From an uncultured Collinsella sp. (lineage in GTDB: Bacteria > Actinomycetota > Coriobacteriia > Coriobacteriales > Coriobacteriaceae): a stretch of 5,241 bases of DNA. Each line of letters opens with the position of its first letter. Position 1 is the stretch's first letter. The notes under the pieces are model-generated. The model was not told the origin of the DNA and ran no database searches. It was given only the letters and a program-made list of their open reading frames with translations. The stretch spans positions 1 through 5,241 of the forward strand of contig CABUQI010000092.1 in assembly GCA_902493545.1 (NCBI GenBank), given 5' to 3'. A program made the translations under genes and the position numbers. Shown here piece after piece: positions 5,240 to 5,241 of this stretch.

Positions 5240-5241
5240 TG

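Noticed and set aside
1..5241. CRISPR array, tRNA, rRNA, insertion sequence gene or prophage genes
   Set aside because: No spaced direct repeats, cloverleaf or CCA-ending tRNA pattern, transposase or phage protein could be seen in any frame.

Overview
The window reads as a chromosomal segment from a fairly GC-rich actinobacterium, most likely a Coriobacteriia member such as Collinsella. This is inference from codon bias (strong preference for C or G at third positions), from a fructose-family PTS beside an RpiR-type regulator, and from the character of the intergenic inverted repeats. No rRNA or other marker gene is present to prove it.

Layout. Bases 1-83 hold the last 26 codons of a plus-strand gene whose tail resembles NAD kinase. 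It overlaps recN (73-1701, DNA repair ATPase) by 11 bp, so the two are probably co-transcribed. Between recN and a converging minus-strand gene lies a short spacer with an imperfect 11-bp inverted repeat (1720-1752). The minus-strand gene (1761-2618) is a MurR/RpiR-family regulator with an N-terminal helix-turn-helix and a sugar-phosphate-binding SIS domain. Diverging from it, after a 272-bp control region, is a 667-aa fructose-family PTS enzyme II with domains in the order IIB-IIC-IIA (2891-4894), closed by a strong intrinsic terminator (4931-4965). The last ~275 bp contain no confident gene. They hold a perfect 24-bp inverted repeat (4977-5049), a stretch of unknown nature, and a second perfect inverted repeat (5215-5239) close to the window end.

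How the parts work together. The regulator and the transporter form a divergent regulator/target pair. The space between them holds a clear -10 for the regulator, a weaker candidate promoter for the transporter, several operator-like palindromes and two stable-looking leader hairpins just before the transporter's ribosome binding site. The simplest model is that the RpiR protein senses a phosphorylated sugar through its SIS domain and controls uptake by the PTS enzyme, and probably its own expression. No 1-phosphofructokinase (fruK), HPr or enzyme I gene is in the window, so the substrate is not settled.

No convincing novel multi-gene system is visible. The points most worth a second look are the 24-bp inverted repeat downstream of the PTS gene, the dense palindrome array and leader hairpins between the divergent genes, and the B-C-A domain order with a duplicated Ala/Pro linker.
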